NCBI GenBank assembly: GCA_944392335.1
Contig: CALXWJ010000066.1
Location: 1 to 54,390 of the forward strand
DNA: 54,390 nucleotides
Direction of reading: 5' to 3'
Source: an uncultured Clostridia bacterium
GTDB taxonomy: Bacteria > Bacillota > Clostridia > UBA1381
Position 1 is the stretch's first letter; every line of letters begins with the position of its first letter. The notes below the pieces were generated by a model. That model worked only from the letters and a program-made list of their open reading frames with translations. It was not told where the DNA came from and ran no database searches. Below are positions 24,072 to 33,968 of this stretch, piece after piece. The position numbers and the translations under genes were made by a program.

Positions 24072-26684
24072 TTATCCCGCAAGCTTAACCAAAATCACTC
24101 TGACGATCCCGTCCTCCGATGCCTTTGCATCAGAATACAGTCTTACGGAGGAAACATTGCTTGCACTAAGCTCACTGATCGACATGGTTTTATAATTTGT
24201 GACATCGGTTACATTGACGATCTGAACATTATCGTCCATCTTATAAACCTTGTTGTTAAGCATGATCCTTCCGCCTTCAACAGCATCTACCGAACTGTAT
24301 GACGCAATTTCATACAAAGCCTTCATATAAGTAACACTGTTTCCGCTCGTTTTGTACATTACAGGTCCCAACGCAACGGTATATCTTCCGTCTATTGAAT
24401 ATTCAACAAGGCTTCCGTTCGTATATATACTGTAAGTTGTCGCTTCAACTCCTTCTCTTTCCACCGTTCCGTCATCATTTATTATCTGCGATTTACCGTC
24501 ATTTCCTTTATATACTCCGAAAATATAACTCGAAGGCATGTTTTTCAAATACAATATGGCAATATCTCCGAAATTGTTTGCACTCACCGATGTTATCAGC
24601 TGATCATTTGTTATGCTTGTGACATCCAGCTTACTGAAATCAAGTAATTCAACTTCCGCAGTCTCCGACTCATCATCGGATAATCTGCTGAACACAACAA
24701 CATCTTTCAAAACAGTTTTTCCGCCGAGAGTCCTGTTTGCAACACTCAGTTCTCCGTATGTGTTTGATGATACTGCACCTGACATACTTACAACGCTGTC
24801 ATTTCCGTATTCAATATAAACCAAGTCGCCTATATAATCACTGTAATCCCTGCTTGTTCTGTATTCATATGTATTTCCGTCGGCCATAAAGATACTTGCC
24901 ATTATCTGTGTTGAACCTTCATTTTCACCGCTTGTTGAAATTTCTTTATACGTATCCAGTACAACTCCATAGTCAAAGGTATTAAATCCTGTTAACTCAA
25001 CGGCAAAGCATACTTCATCATTCTCTCCCAATAAAAGCGTTACTCTTTCACCTATCTCAAAGCTTCCGTTTGAAGCATCAAGGCTTGCCGTACTTACGTT
25101 TTTGTTGATAGTGTATACATTGCCGCCGACATTAACGCTTGTCACATATGCTTTTGAGGGCAGCGCCTCATTGTAAATCCCCGAAATTTTCTTATTGTAT
25201 ACATCCATTATATTGGTCGCAGTATTATAGTAAACAACATCGTTTATCTCAATATCGGAAATAGATACGGTTGTATTATTCTTGTAAATAATAAGTCCGT
25301 CAAAATTGATCGGAGTCCCCTCAAGGCTCGTATCATTCTCCGTATAATTCTTTGTTGCCCTGACAGGTATAACACTGTCTGCTGTTTGCGTTATGACAGC
25401 AAAAGACCAATCACCATAACTGTCTCCGTAGAAGGTAAGAGACGTGCCTACCTGGATTTGCTGCGAAACGGACTGGTATGTTGTTTTATTGTTGTCATAA
25501 TATATAACAAAATTACTGTTAAATGTAAAAGTCCCCTTTGATCCTGTTTCGGTTTTATACTCGATCGTATCGGAGCTTGGCATTTTTGTTACTGCCGCAC
25601 TCATTGATTCCATCGGGGATTCTATAAACATTACGGCTCTTTGCGATGAGTTCAAAACCAATGTACCCATACAATTTACTTTATTTAAAATATCGGTATT
25701 TTCAACCTCGTATACTCCTGATGACGTTCGTATCTGATAAGCTGTCAAGGAGCTTTCCTGTGCTTTTGTTGCCGCAATGAAGCAATCTTCAATAATTGTG
25801 TATCCTATTTCTTCCAAGGCAAGATAATCTTCCTTGGTGGATAAAGAATCAAAGATTGATTCGGTCGTTTGCGGCATAAACAATACTATCTGATTGTTAT
25901 CATCCAGTACCAGTGTCCCTTTTCTTCCTACCATATCATAGGCACTTGTACTTAAGGTTTTAAATTTCCCCTCTGATGTTCTCAGTTCATCAGACCTCAC
26001 ATCGGAATCCTCATTTGATGTAGCAATAATATAACTGTCCTCGTATACCTTATATCCGATAGATTCCAGATATGTAGTCTGTTCCGCGTTATTAACATAT
26101 GTAAACAATGCTTTATCAACAATAATTGCAGCTGCAGACCTTGTTATCGGGTCCTCGGCGCCAAAGGACATCCCGCCGTCCAAGCCCAATGCAGCCGCTT
26201 CGTTCATATAGTTTGACGGCCAGCTGTAGCCTATGCTTTCTTCGGTATATCCCAAAATCCTGCATATAATAGTGACTGCCTCTGCATATGTTATCACATT
26301 ATCGGGCTTAAAGGTTGCATCGGCATAGCCCTTTATTATCCCGTTTGACGTCAGATAATTTACATAGGGAATACACCATTGCACTTGATTCACATCATCA
26401 AATGCGGATGTCGGAGGCGTCGATTTTGCTTCAACGACCTTATCCATCATCGATACAATTATTTTTGCGAATTCAGATCGTTTAACATAATCCCATGGCT
26501 TATAGCTCCCATCGTCGTATCCGTCAATGATTCCCAATTCGCTTAACCTTATCACCGGTTCATAACAGGCATAATCCGTTTCCAAATCGTAAAATTCCCC
26601 GCCTTGAGCATATACGGTACAATATTGCGATAAAATTGTCAAACCGCACAGCAAACACATTAATATTTTTATTTTTTTTATCAT
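24072..26684 (-). CDS. SLH-domain surface protein linked to the MacAB-like exporter
   Basis: The 870-aa secreted protein has a signal peptide (MIKKIKILMCLLCGLTI to VYAQ) and three S-layer homology modules at about 30-90, 93-150 and 155-205, which bind pyruvylated secondary wall polymer. The remaining ~650 residues are repetitive beta-rich sequence with no assigned family, containing two related segments of the type YLALEEIGYTIIEDCFIAAT / YLESIGYKVYEDSYIIAT. The ATG at 26684 follows GGAGAGGAAATGG. It is the last gene of the operon, 44 bp after the permease, so it may be an exported partner or cargo of that transporter. Confidence 0.85.
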   Translation of the reverse strand: MIKKIKILMCLLCGLTILSQYCTVYAQGGEFYDLETDYACYEPVIRLSELGIIDGYDDGSYKPWDYVKRSEFAKIIVSMMDKVVEAKSTPPTSAFDDVNQVQWCIPYVNYLTSNGIIKGYADATFKPDNVITYAEAVTIICRILGYTEESIGYSWPSNYMNEAAALGLDGGMSFGAEDPITRSAAAIIVDKALFTYVNNAEQTTYLESIGYKVYEDSYIIATSNEDSDVRSDELRTSEGKFKTLSTSAYDMVGRKGTLVLDDNNQIVLFMPQTTESIFDSLSTKEDYLALEEIGYTIIEDCFIAATKAQESSLTAYQIRTSSGVYEVENTDILNKVNCMGTLVLNSSQRAVMFIESPMESMSAAVTKMPSSDTIEYKTETGSKGTFTFNSNFVIYYDNNKTTYQSVSQQIQVGTSLTFYGDSYGDWSFAVITQTADSVIPVRATKNYTENDTSLEGTPINFDGLIIYKNNTTVSISDIEINDVVYYNTATNIMDVYNKKISGIYNEALPSKAYVTSVNVGGNVYTINKNVSTASLDASNGSFEIGERVTLLLGENDEVCFAVELTGFNTFDYGVVLDTYKEISTSGENEGSTQIMASIFMADGNTYEYRTSRDYSDYIGDLVYIEYGNDSVVSMSGAVSSNTYGELSVANRTLGGKTVLKDVVVFSRLSDDESETAEVELLDFSKLDVTSITNDQLITSVSANNFGDIAILYLKNMPSSYIFGVYKGNDGKSQIINDDGTVEREGVEATTYSIYTNGSLVEYSIDGRYTVALGPVMYKTSGNSVTYMKALYEIASYSSVDAVEGGRIMLNNKVYKMDDNVQIVNVTDVTNYKTMSISELSASNVSSVRLYSDAKASEDGIVRVILVKLAG

Positions 26685-26728
26685 ATAACCATTTCCTCTC
26701 CGATATAAAATCTGATATATTTTATCTG

Positions 26729-27913
26729 TCATTCCGATCTCAACGCATCTATAGGATTTAGCTTGGCTGCCTTTTTTGCAGGCGCAATACCGAAAAATAC
26801 TCCTATTGCAAGAGAGAAACAAAACGATATAAGAACCATATTTAACTGAACCGCATATTCCATGCCGGCAGATTTCACTAAGGGTCCCAAGCCCAGACCC
26901 AGTCCGACTCCCAAAATACCTCCGATTGCACTCAGTATTATGGACTCTATAAGAAATTGCAGCAAAATATCTGTTGTCCTTGCTCCTATTGCTTTTCTTA
27001 TACCTATTTCTCTTGTTCTTTCACTGACGCTTACGGTCATGATATTCATAACACCTATTCCACCGACTACCAACGATATTGCTGCTATACCCGCAAGCAA
27101 TGACGTCATTGTATCAGTTATCTCATCCATTGTATCCAGCATTTCCGACACACTGGACACACTGAATCCGGAATCTGATCCTAATTTCCGAGTAATGTAC
27201 GTCTCCACATTATCAACAGCAATATCTATTACATCTTCCGATGAACCTTCAAGATAATATGTGGATATAGTTTTATTTTTTAAAAACCTTTGCGCCGTTG
27301 TATACGGGATCGTGACCTTATTATCCTGGGAGGTTTCGGTTGAGTCACCTGTTTCACTGTAAACACCTATAATTTTAAATTGCTTACCGTTTAGCTTTAT
27401 TGTTTCACCGATCGGGCTCATTCCCCCAAATAAGGTTTGCTGTATATATGTCCCTATTATAGCTACATATGAATAATTATCCACATCGCTTTGATTGATA
27501 AATCTGCCTTCGGTCAATGTTACACTTTTTATCGATTCATATGCAGGATCGGTGGCATCCAAGGATGTTGAAAAATTAGTGCTTCCGGATTTTACCTGAG
27601 CCGTTCCTGAGATATATGGTGTTAAATTGGATAACAAATCGGGATTGTCTTCAACATATTCCTTCAAATCATCATAATCAACGGTTCTTGTTGTAAATCT
27701 TCTGTTAAAAGAAACCGTTATAAGTTTTGTTCCCATTGCCGAAAGCTGATCTGTTATGGTCTTTGTCGCTCCTCCGCCTATTCCGGTAAGAAGTATTACA
27801 GAGCCTACTCCTATTATGATACCAAGCATTGTAAGCGCCGAACGGCCTTTATTGCCTGTAATACTCTTCATTGCCATTTTGATCGACTGGATCAGTTTAG
27901 TAAAAAATCTCAT
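26729..27913 (-). CDS. MacB-like ABC transporter permease
   Basis: The 394-aa protein has one N-terminal membrane helix after MKSITGNKGRSALTMLGI, a large extracytoplasmic MacB_PCD domain (~45-240) and three C-terminal helices with the FtsX core (VGGIGVMNIMTVSVSERTRE, KAIGAR). It couples ATP hydrolysis to movement of substrates across or out of the membrane (mechanotransmission). It is the partner of the ATPase 21 bp upstream. The substrate is unknown. Confidence 0.92.
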   Translation of the reverse strand: MRFFTKLIQSIKMAMKSITGNKGRSALTMLGIIIGVGSVILLTGIGGGATKTITDQLSAMGTKLITVSFNRRFTTRTVDYDDLKEYVEDNPDLLSNLTPYISGTAQVKSGSTNFSTSLDATDPAYESIKSVTLTEGRFINQSDVDNYSYVAIIGTYIQQTLFGGMSPIGETIKLNGKQFKIIGVYSETGDSTETSQDNKVTIPYTTAQRFLKNKTISTYYLEGSSEDVIDIAVDNVETYITRKLGSDSGFSVSSVSEMLDTMDEITDTMTSLLAGIAAISLVVGGIGVMNIMTVSVSERTREIGIRKAIGARTTDILLQFLIESIILSAIGGILGVGLGLGLGPLVKSAGMEYAVQLNMVLISFCFSLAIGVFFGIAPAKKAAKLNPIDALRSE

Positions 27914-27934
27914 TCTGACAAAATCTCCTTTTCC

Positions 27935-28699
27935 TTAATTTCCGGCTTCTGTATCAACACTTTTCAAATTCTCATTATCGCCTATATCGGAGCTCTTTAC
28001 ATTTTCCGCACCTGCCATATCATCGCGGTTATCCATATCCCCTACAATTTTCCCGTCCCTGATCGTTACTATGCGTTCCGCTTGTTTTGCTATATTTAAA
28101 TCATGTGTTATGATAATTATTGTATTTCCTTCTTCATGCAAATCATGCAGCATCTGCATTATTTCTATACCCGATTTTGAATCGAGAGCTCCGGTAGGTT
28201 CATCGGCCAATATAAGCTGCGGATGTGAAGACAGTGCACGTGCTATTGATACTCTTTGCTGCTGCCCCCCCGACAATTCACTTGGTTTATTATATATCTT
28301 TTCAGCCAGACCTACACGCCTTAGTGCCTCTTTCGCCAGCTTTGAACGTTCGGAAATCCCGATACCTTTATATATCAACGGCAGTTCAACATTTTCAATG
28401 GCTGACAGCTTGGGCAGCAAATTATACTGTTGAAAAATGAATCCCAGTTTTTGATTCCGGATATCCGCCAGATCGTTATCGCTCATTTTACTGATCTCCA
28501 CTCCGTCTATCCAATACTGTCCGGAAGTAGGTACATCAAGACAGCCGATAATGTTCATCAAGGTGGATTTTCCCGATCCGGACGGTCCGATTATTGCAAC
28601 AAATTCATGTGGTTTTATGTGAAGGTCAACACCGTCCAATGCCCGTACTTCTGTATCTCCCATCTGATATACCTTAGTGACTTCATGTAATCTGATCAT
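27935..28699 (-). CDS. MacB-like ABC transporter ATP-binding protein
   Basis: The 254-aa ATPase has Walker A GPSGSGKST (~38), Q-loop FIFQQYNLLPKL, signature LSGGQQQRVSIARAL, Walker B LILADEPTGALD and an H-loop His in IIIITHD. This is the LolD/MacB branch. The last ~30 residues (after IVGDMDNRDD) are an acidic extension not usual for the family. It is in an operon with the HlyD adaptor upstream and the permease downstream. Confidence 0.94.
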   Translation of the reverse strand: MIRLHEVTKVYQMGDTEVRALDGVDLHIKPHEFVAIIGPSGSGKSTLMNIIGCLDVPTSGQYWIDGVEISKMSDNDLADIRNQKLGFIFQQYNLLPKLSAIENVELPLIYKGIGISERSKLAKEALRRVGLAEKIYNKPSELSGGQQQRVSIARALSSHPQLILADEPTGALDSKSGIEIMQMLHDLHEEGNTIIIITHDLNIAKQAERIVTIRDGKIVGDMDNRDDMAGAENVKSSDIGDNENLKSVDTEAGN

Positions 28700-28760
28700 T
28701 TATATATCTTCCTTTCAGTAAATAAAAGCTTATTTGTGGGACAAAGCAAAAAGTATTCAA

Positions 28761-30788
28761 TTATCTCATGCCTCCCATTCCGCCTCCGGACATTGCACCG
28801 CCGCCGGACATTCCGCCGCCACCGGGCATTGCACCTCCGTCTGGCATTGCGCCGCCTCCGGGCATTGTGCCCATACCCTGCATACGGTCAGATGAACTCG
28901 TTGAAGCGGAAAGCTGTTGGACCTGATCCCCTTCTGACAAACCGCTTTTTATTTCTATATATTCATCATCTGTTAATCCTGTTTCCACTATCACTACCAC
29001 AAATCCGTCCGGAGCTTCGGGTAATCTGCTTTGTCCTCTATTTCCCGCATCATCGCTTTCGGTATTTTCCTGCATGCCCTCTTCGGAATCTCTCTGATTC
29101 TCCGCTTCCGCTGTTTCTGACGAACCCTCGTTGTTTGTCGGTCTGTTCCCCCCATCTTGGATATCCTGCCGATCATTTACCGCATCCGTATTATTTTCAT
29201 TCGGCATGCCTTGTATATCTGCCATGCCTTCTTGGGACGGAATATCCCCGCCTGTTTGAATAATGTCGCCCTCTTCGTCATTTTGTAGCATATTTTGTCT
29301 TGATTGGCTTTGCATTGCAGCCATAAAATCTTCCTCTGTCGCTCCCTTCGTTCCGGTTTCATCCTTTAAAAATACATATGAAACACCCATTGCCGTCTTG
29401 ACATCTGCCGATGGGACCATTAATACATTATTGGCTGAATCTACGATCACACTTGCATCAACATTCATGCTCGGTCTTAAATTTCCCGGATTATCTATAA
29501 TGACCTCAGCTGTATATGATGTTACCCCGTTTGTTGCAGTACCTTCAACCGATACGCTTGTTATGACGCCGCTGAATTCTTCTCCGGGCAGAGCGTCACA
29601 GGTGATCTCAACAATTTGTCCCTCATTTACGGAGCTTACGTCAAGCTCGTCTATTTCCATGCTGAATTTTAACCTTGATATATCGGCAACGACCATTAAT
29701 ATTGTGGAAGTATTTGTTCTGTCTATGGTATCTCCGGCTTTTGCATTCTTTGTTATAACAGTACCTGAGATGGGTGATTTTATTGAATAATCGTCCAGGC
29801 TGTCCTTTGTTTCCTGCATTGAAAGCTCCGCGTTTTTCAGATTAAACTCACTGCTTGTGATCGATCTTTCCTGACTTGATAAAGAATCGGCGGATATTGT
29901 GGCTATTACCTCACCGGCATTAACATAATCTCCGTTATTATAATTAACACTTGATATCGTACCTGCCGATTCTGCTTTGGCTGTGCCGCTTTGAGAATAT
30001 TCGACCGTTCCGTATCCCGGGCTCTGCATTCCTGACACCTCTGCCCCAACGGTTAATCCTTCGGTAAAGGATCCTGGATTTGTAAATTTGATTGTTACAT
30101 TGTAAACGGACGAACCGTCATCCTGTGCAACCGGATATGTACTTATACTGCTTACAGTTCCGTTGACACTGCTCATATGTGCAGAGCTTGACACTGTTGC
30201 GGCTTGACCGACATACATAGTATCCACCTGTGCTTTGGAAAACGGAAGAGTCACCTCCATTTCAGCAGTATTATCAATTTTTGCTATCGTTTCATTATTC
30301 GATACGGATGTCCCTTCCTTTATTGTCAATCCTGAAATAATACCGCTGTTTGGCGCCGTTATATTTAATTTACTCTGTGCATCTGCCAGATCCGATCTTG
30401 CATTTTCAAGACTGTTTTTCGACTGTTCAAGGGATATTTCCTGTTTTTCGATGCTAAGCTGCGCAGATGATGTATCAAACTGATACAATATGTCTCCTTC
30501 CTCTACCATATCGCCCACGTCATAAGGCGAACTTATAATATCACCGCTTACCATTGATATTATTTCATATCTTTCATACGGCTCTACGGAAGCTTCGCCG
30601 GTTATTAATACTTCAATATCTCCTCTGGTGACTATATCAACATTTGCAGCATCAGCTCCGGAAGCTGATGTTTTTTTCACGCGATACCATTGATAACCCG
30701 CAAAAATTCCGATTAAAACTGCCGCTGCGGCAATAACGGCAATAACCGCTTTCTTTTTTAATTTAAATTTCTTTCCTCTTCTTGACAC
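28761..30788 (-). CDS. HlyD/MacA-like adaptor protein with Met/Gly-rich tail
   Basis: The 675-aa protein has a basic N-terminus and one membrane anchor (AVIAVIAAAAVLIGIFAGYQW, shown here in part), then MacA-like biotinyl/lipoyl half-motifs (DIVTRGDIEVLITG; ISPYDVGDMVEEGDILY), a coiled-coil hairpin (~110-150), beta-barrel (MNVDASVIVDSANNVLMVPS) and a Gln/Asn/Glu-rich linker (~490-590). The last 40 residues hold nine Met among Gly (MPGGGAMPDGGAMPG pattern). Adaptors of this kind link a MacB pump to outer components; in a monoderm it would span the wall. It is the first gene of the exporter operon. Confidence 0.88.
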   Translation of the reverse strand: MSRRGKKFKLKKKAVIAVIAAAAVLIGIFAGYQWYRVKKTSASGADAANVDIVTRGDIEVLITGEASVEPYERYEIISMVSGDIISSPYDVGDMVEEGDILYQFDTSSAQLSIEKQEISLEQSKNSLENARSDLADAQSKLNITAPNSGIISGLTIKEGTSVSNNETIAKIDNTAEMEVTLPFSKAQVDTMYVGQAATVSSSAHMSSVNGTVSSISTYPVAQDDGSSVYNVTIKFTNPGSFTEGLTVGAEVSGMQSPGYGTVEYSQSGTAKAESAGTISSVNYNNGDYVNAGEVIATISADSLSSQERSITSSEFNLKNAELSMQETKDSLDDYSIKSPISGTVITKNAKAGDTIDRTNTSTILMVVADISRLKFSMEIDELDVSSVNEGQIVEITCDALPGEEFSGVITSVSVEGTATNGVTSYTAEVIIDNPGNLRPSMNVDASVIVDSANNVLMVPSADVKTAMGVSYVFLKDETGTKGATEEDFMAAMQSQSRQNMLQNDEEGDIIQTGGDIPSQEGMADIQGMPNENNTDAVNDRQDIQDGGNRPTNNEGSSETAEAENQRDSEEGMQENTESDDAGNRGQSRLPEAPDGFVVVIVETGLTDDEYIEIKSGLSEGDQVQQLSASTSSSDRMQGMGTMPGGGAMPDGGAMPGGGGMSGGGAMSGGGMGGMR

Positions 30789-31142
30789 AAAAAATTCCTC
30801 CCAATTTATAAAAATAAACTCTCAAAAATGAAATTGTCCGGCCTTTGATCTGCTCAGATGGAAATAACCCTTTTGCATAAGACTCAGTCAAAGCTTTCCG
30901 GCCACAAGAACATGATATTTTTATCTTATTATATCTATTATAAAAATTCTGTGTTTCAAGCTTGTGTTATTCCCTTTTTTTTTGTGTGAAAAAATTGTGA
31001 ATTATTTGTAAACATGTCCCTAATCATAAAAAATGTGCCGTTATTTTTTAATTTTTTTATTTTCTAAAATCCACTAATTACCAACATAATAAAAAAATAA
31101 AAACAAAACATAATAAAGACAAATTTGAAAGGAGATATTTTA
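30789..31142. other. Gene-free divergent intergenic region
   Basis: This 354-bp A+T-rich region separates the divergent HlyD operon and the SLH/Ig-like gene. TATAAT-like boxes are present on the minus strand near 30930-30945, but no -35 box at standard spacing was found. GAAAGGAGA just before 31143 is the RBS of the next gene. Nothing else is evident. Confidence 0.4.
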
Positions 31143-32180
31143 ATGAAAACAAAAACAATTACATCATTGGTATTATGTCTTTGCTTCTGTTGCTCGGCTG
31201 CGGCAAAAGAATGCGATACATTGGACGTCTTTGAAGAATATGCGCAATTCACCGATTCGGTATGTAAAACTTCTCCCGTTACCCTTTCGGTGCCGGTAAA
31301 CACCGCCACACCGGGAAACTTCAATATAGAATGCTATGACAGCTATAAGGTCGAAATAACATCTTCACCGCAAAAAGGTAAACTCAAAGTGTTTAAGGAT
31401 AATAAAAGTTTTGAATATACACCTTATAAGAACCAAACAGGAACAGACTCTTTCAGTTACAAAATTACTACCTCCGAAATGTCATCAAATATTTCTGTTT
31501 GTTCAATAAACATCAAGAACAGCTCCGAAAAATCATTTTCAGACACAGAATTTTCTTATGCGGATATAAATGATGACGAGATCGAAAACGCCGCTAAAAA
31601 ACTCGTTGAGCTTGATATAATAAAGGGAGAGCGTGTAGGTGAGAACTATTATTTCTATCCCCAAACCCCTATAACAAGGGCTGCCGCGATATGTTATCTT
31701 AATGCTGCCGCAGACGTTGAATTCACTGATACCGAAAATAAAGAGCTGCCTGTATTTTGTGATTACAGCAAATTGAGCGATCAGCTTAAAGAAGAGGTAA
31801 ACGCCGCATATACCGCAAAAATCATAACAGGTAAAAAGATAGATGATAATTTATATTTATGTCCCGATGAATATATTACAAAAGCAGAATTTTTTTGCAT
31901 GCTTGACCGTACTTTAGGCAGTAAAACAAGCAGCGAGACCGAAATAAAATATATTGACAGGGCAAGTATACCCGATTATGCAAAAATATGTGTAAAAAAT
32001 CTTATTTATGCAAAAATCCTGACCAATTCCGACAAAGAAGCGCTTACTCCGAACAACACTCTTACAAAAGCCGATATTGCGGTTCTACTGACACGATACA
32101 TCAAATACAACGAAAGCAATATTGTAAAAACAATATCACAAAGAATAAAAGAGGGTTTTTACGGAAAAATAATAACATAA
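31143..32180 (+). CDS. Secreted Ig-like and SLH-domain protein
   Basis: The 345-aa protein has a Cys-rich signal peptide (TSLVLCLCFCCSAAA) and a cadherin-like Big_9-type repeat at ~40-125 (TPYKNQTGTDSFSYKITT is its hallmark end). Residues ~135-340 contain three degenerate SLH modules (FSYADINDD, LPVFCDYSKLSDQLKEEV, YIDRASIPDYAKICV). It would be wall-anchored. The ATG at 31143 follows AAAGGAG. It lies 120 bp before spoVAD, so a role at the spore or mother-cell surface is possible but not shown. Confidence 0.75.
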   Translation: MKTKTITSLVLCLCFCCSAAAKECDTLDVFEEYAQFTDSVCKTSPVTLSVPVNTATPGNFNIECYDSYKVEITSSPQKGKLKVFKDNKSFEYTPYKNQTGTDSFSYKITTSEMSSNISVCSINIKNSSEKSFSDTEFSYADINDDEIENAAKKLVELDIIKGERVGENYYFYPQTPITRAAAICYLNAAADVEFTDTENKELPVFCDYSKLSDQLKEEVNAAYTAKIITGKKIDDNLYLCPDEYITKAEFFCMLDRTLGSKTSSETEIKYIDRASIPDYAKICVKNLIYAKILTNSDKEALTPNNTLTKADIAVLLTRYIKYNESNIVKTISQRIKEGFYGKIIT

Positions 32181-32300
32181 TACAATACCTAATACCATAA
32201 AGACACTCAAAAATACAATTCCTGTCACATAATTACTCCGTTGATAGGATGGATATATGATCATTATAATGCCGATACGGAGCGGCGGAACGGAGATGCT

Positions 32301-33314
32301 ATGAGTCAGCACAAAGGCAAACAAACAATAGAATTCAAAAATCCTCCGACAATTTTTGAAACTGCTTCAATAGTCGGGAAAAAAGAAGGCGAGGGGCCGC
32401 TGAGTAAATATTTCGATCGGATATTGGAAGATGAATATTTAGGTGAAAAATCCTGGGAAAGAGCCGAAAGCAGGCTCCAAAAAGATACCGCCGAGCTCGC
32501 AATGCAAAAAGCAAGGATCACAGACAGTAATATTGATTATATATTGGCAGGCGATTTAATAAATCAATGTGTCGGTGCAAACTATGCTATGAGAGACTTT
32601 GATTCCTCTTTTTTCGGTCTGTACGGCGCGTGCTCAACAATGACAGAGTCGCTTACTCTTGGGTCAATAATCATAGGCGGGGGGTTTGGCGAAAAAGCAT
32701 TATGTATAACTTCAAGCCATTTTTGTACCGCTGAAAAGCAATTCAGATTCCCTCTTGAATACGGCGGGCAGCGAACACCCACCTCGCAATGGACAGTCAC
32801 CGGATCCGGCTGTGCAATACTCACCGCACACGGTGAGGGGCCGTATATTACTCATACTACTACAGGCCGTATAGTTGATATGGGAATTTGCGATGCAAAC
32901 AATATGGGCGCCGCAATGGCTCCGGCAGCCGCAGACACTCTCACCGCTCATTTTAATGATACCGGACGTACTCCTGATGATTATGATTTAATCATGACCG
33001 GGGATTTGGGAGTTGTCGGTTCCGATATTCTTATAGAGCTGATGTTAAAGAATGGTTATGATATTTTCGGCAAACACAAGGACGCGGGCAAATTAATTTT
33101 CGATCTTGACAGTCAGGACGTACATGCCGGCGGCAGCGGCTGCGGCTGCTGCGGAAGTGTTTTTTGCGGATATATTTTCAAAGAGCTTAAAAAAAGAAAG
33201 CTTAATAACATTCTTATAATGGCAACAGGCGCGCTGATGAACACAATGACGGTACAGCAGGGTGACTCTATACCGGGCATTGCCCATGCCGTTGCGATTT
33301 CAACAAGTATTTAA
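32301..33314 (+). CDS. spoVAD: Stage V sporulation protein AD
   Basis: The 337-aa protein matches SpoVAD, a thiolase-fold protein of the SpoVA channel that binds dipicolinic acid for uptake into spores. Signature blocks are YILAGDLINQCVGANYAMRD, FGLYGACSTMTESL, WTVTGSGCAILT and GSGCGCCGSVFCGYI. The start MSQHKGKQTIEF was chosen for CGGAG 6 bases upstream. SpoVAE follows 26 bp later. SpoVAC, normally just upstream, is absent here. Confidence 0.95.
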   Translation: MSQHKGKQTIEFKNPPTIFETASIVGKKEGEGPLSKYFDRILEDEYLGEKSWERAESRLQKDTAELAMQKARITDSNIDYILAGDLINQCVGANYAMRDFDSSFFGLYGACSTMTESLTLGSIIIGGGFGEKALCITSSHFCTAEKQFRFPLEYGGQRTPTSQWTVTGSGCAILTAHGEGPYITHTTTGRIVDMGICDANNMGAAMAPAAADTLTAHFNDTGRTPDDYDLIMTGDLGVVGSDILIELMLKNGYDIFGKHKDAGKLIFDLDSQDVHAGGSGCGCCGSVFCGYIFKELKKRKLNNILIMATGALMNTMTVQQGDSIPGIAHAVAISTSI

Positions 33315-33340
33315 ATAAAAATAAAGAAAGAAAGGTCAAT

Positions 33341-33697
33341 ATGATATTTTTAAAAGCATTTATAGTCGGTGGTCTGATTTGTGTTATAGGTCAGATTTTA
33401 ATCGATAAAACAAAACTCACCCCTGCAAGGATACTTGTGTCGTATGTTATCGCAGGAGTAATACTACAGATTTTCGGCTGGTATCAAAAGCTGGTAGATT
33501 TTGCCGGAGCAGGTGCCACAATACCTTTAAGCGGGTTTGGATGTACCCTGGCAAAAGGAGTAAAAAAGGCTGTTGAGGAAGACGGTTTTTTGGGTATCTT
33601 CACCGGAGGGCTGACTGCAGGCGCGGCAGGCATAGCCGCAGCAATTATTTTCGGTTTAATTGCATCAATTATTTTTAAACCTAAATCTAACAGCTGA
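33341..33697 (+). CDS. spoVAE: Stage V sporulation protein AE
   Basis: The 118-aa membrane protein has three to four helices and the family segments LKAFIVGGLICVIGQILIDK, LTPARILVSYVIAGVIL and FAGAGATIPLSGFG. It forms part of the SpoVA dipicolinate channel in the inner forespore membrane. It is co-transcribed with spoVAD. A small hairpin (AACAGCC/GGCTGTT, ~33715-33733) follows. Confidence 0.94.
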   Translation: MIFLKAFIVGGLICVIGQILIDKTKLTPARILVSYVIAGVILQIFGWYQKLVDFAGAGATIPLSGFGCTLAKGVKKAVEEDGFLGIFTGGLTAGAAGIAAAIIFGLIASIIFKPKSNS

Positions 33698-33750
33698 CAA
33701 CATATAGCTTTAATAACAGCCCTTAAGGCTGTTGCATTAAGGATTTCATA

Positions 33751-33893
33751 GGGCTGCGCGATTTTAGATGCGGTATGGGCGCAACGAAGGTTTGCATGCA
33801 TTACCTTGCCCGAAGGCGTACTCTGTGTACGTCGGGAGGTTCGTTTTGTTCGCAGCCACACTATGTGGCGGTCTGCACTAAAAGAGGCAGCCC
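33751..33893. repeat. 143-bp hairpin-forming interspersed repeat, copy 2
   Basis: This copy has clean termini GGGCTGC and GCAGCCC and aligns along its whole length with 23109-23250. It lies in the gap between spoVAE and the AraC gene. The terminal inverted repeat, internal dyads and absence of coding suggest a non-autonomous mobile or REP-like element. Confidence 0.75.
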
Positions 33894-33908
33894 AATTATT
33901 ATTTTTTG

Positions 33909-33937
33909 TTGTCATATTTATTTTAATATGTTATAAT
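33909..33937 (+). promoter_or_regulatory. Promoter of the AraC-type regulator (TTGTCA-17-TATAAT)
   Basis: TTGTCA at 33909-33914 and TATAAT at 33932-33937 are 17 bases apart, 32 bp upstream of the ATG and just outside repeat copy 2. Confidence 0.75.
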
Positions 33938-33968
33938 ATAAAAAAATCAGTATATATGAGGGATTTAA

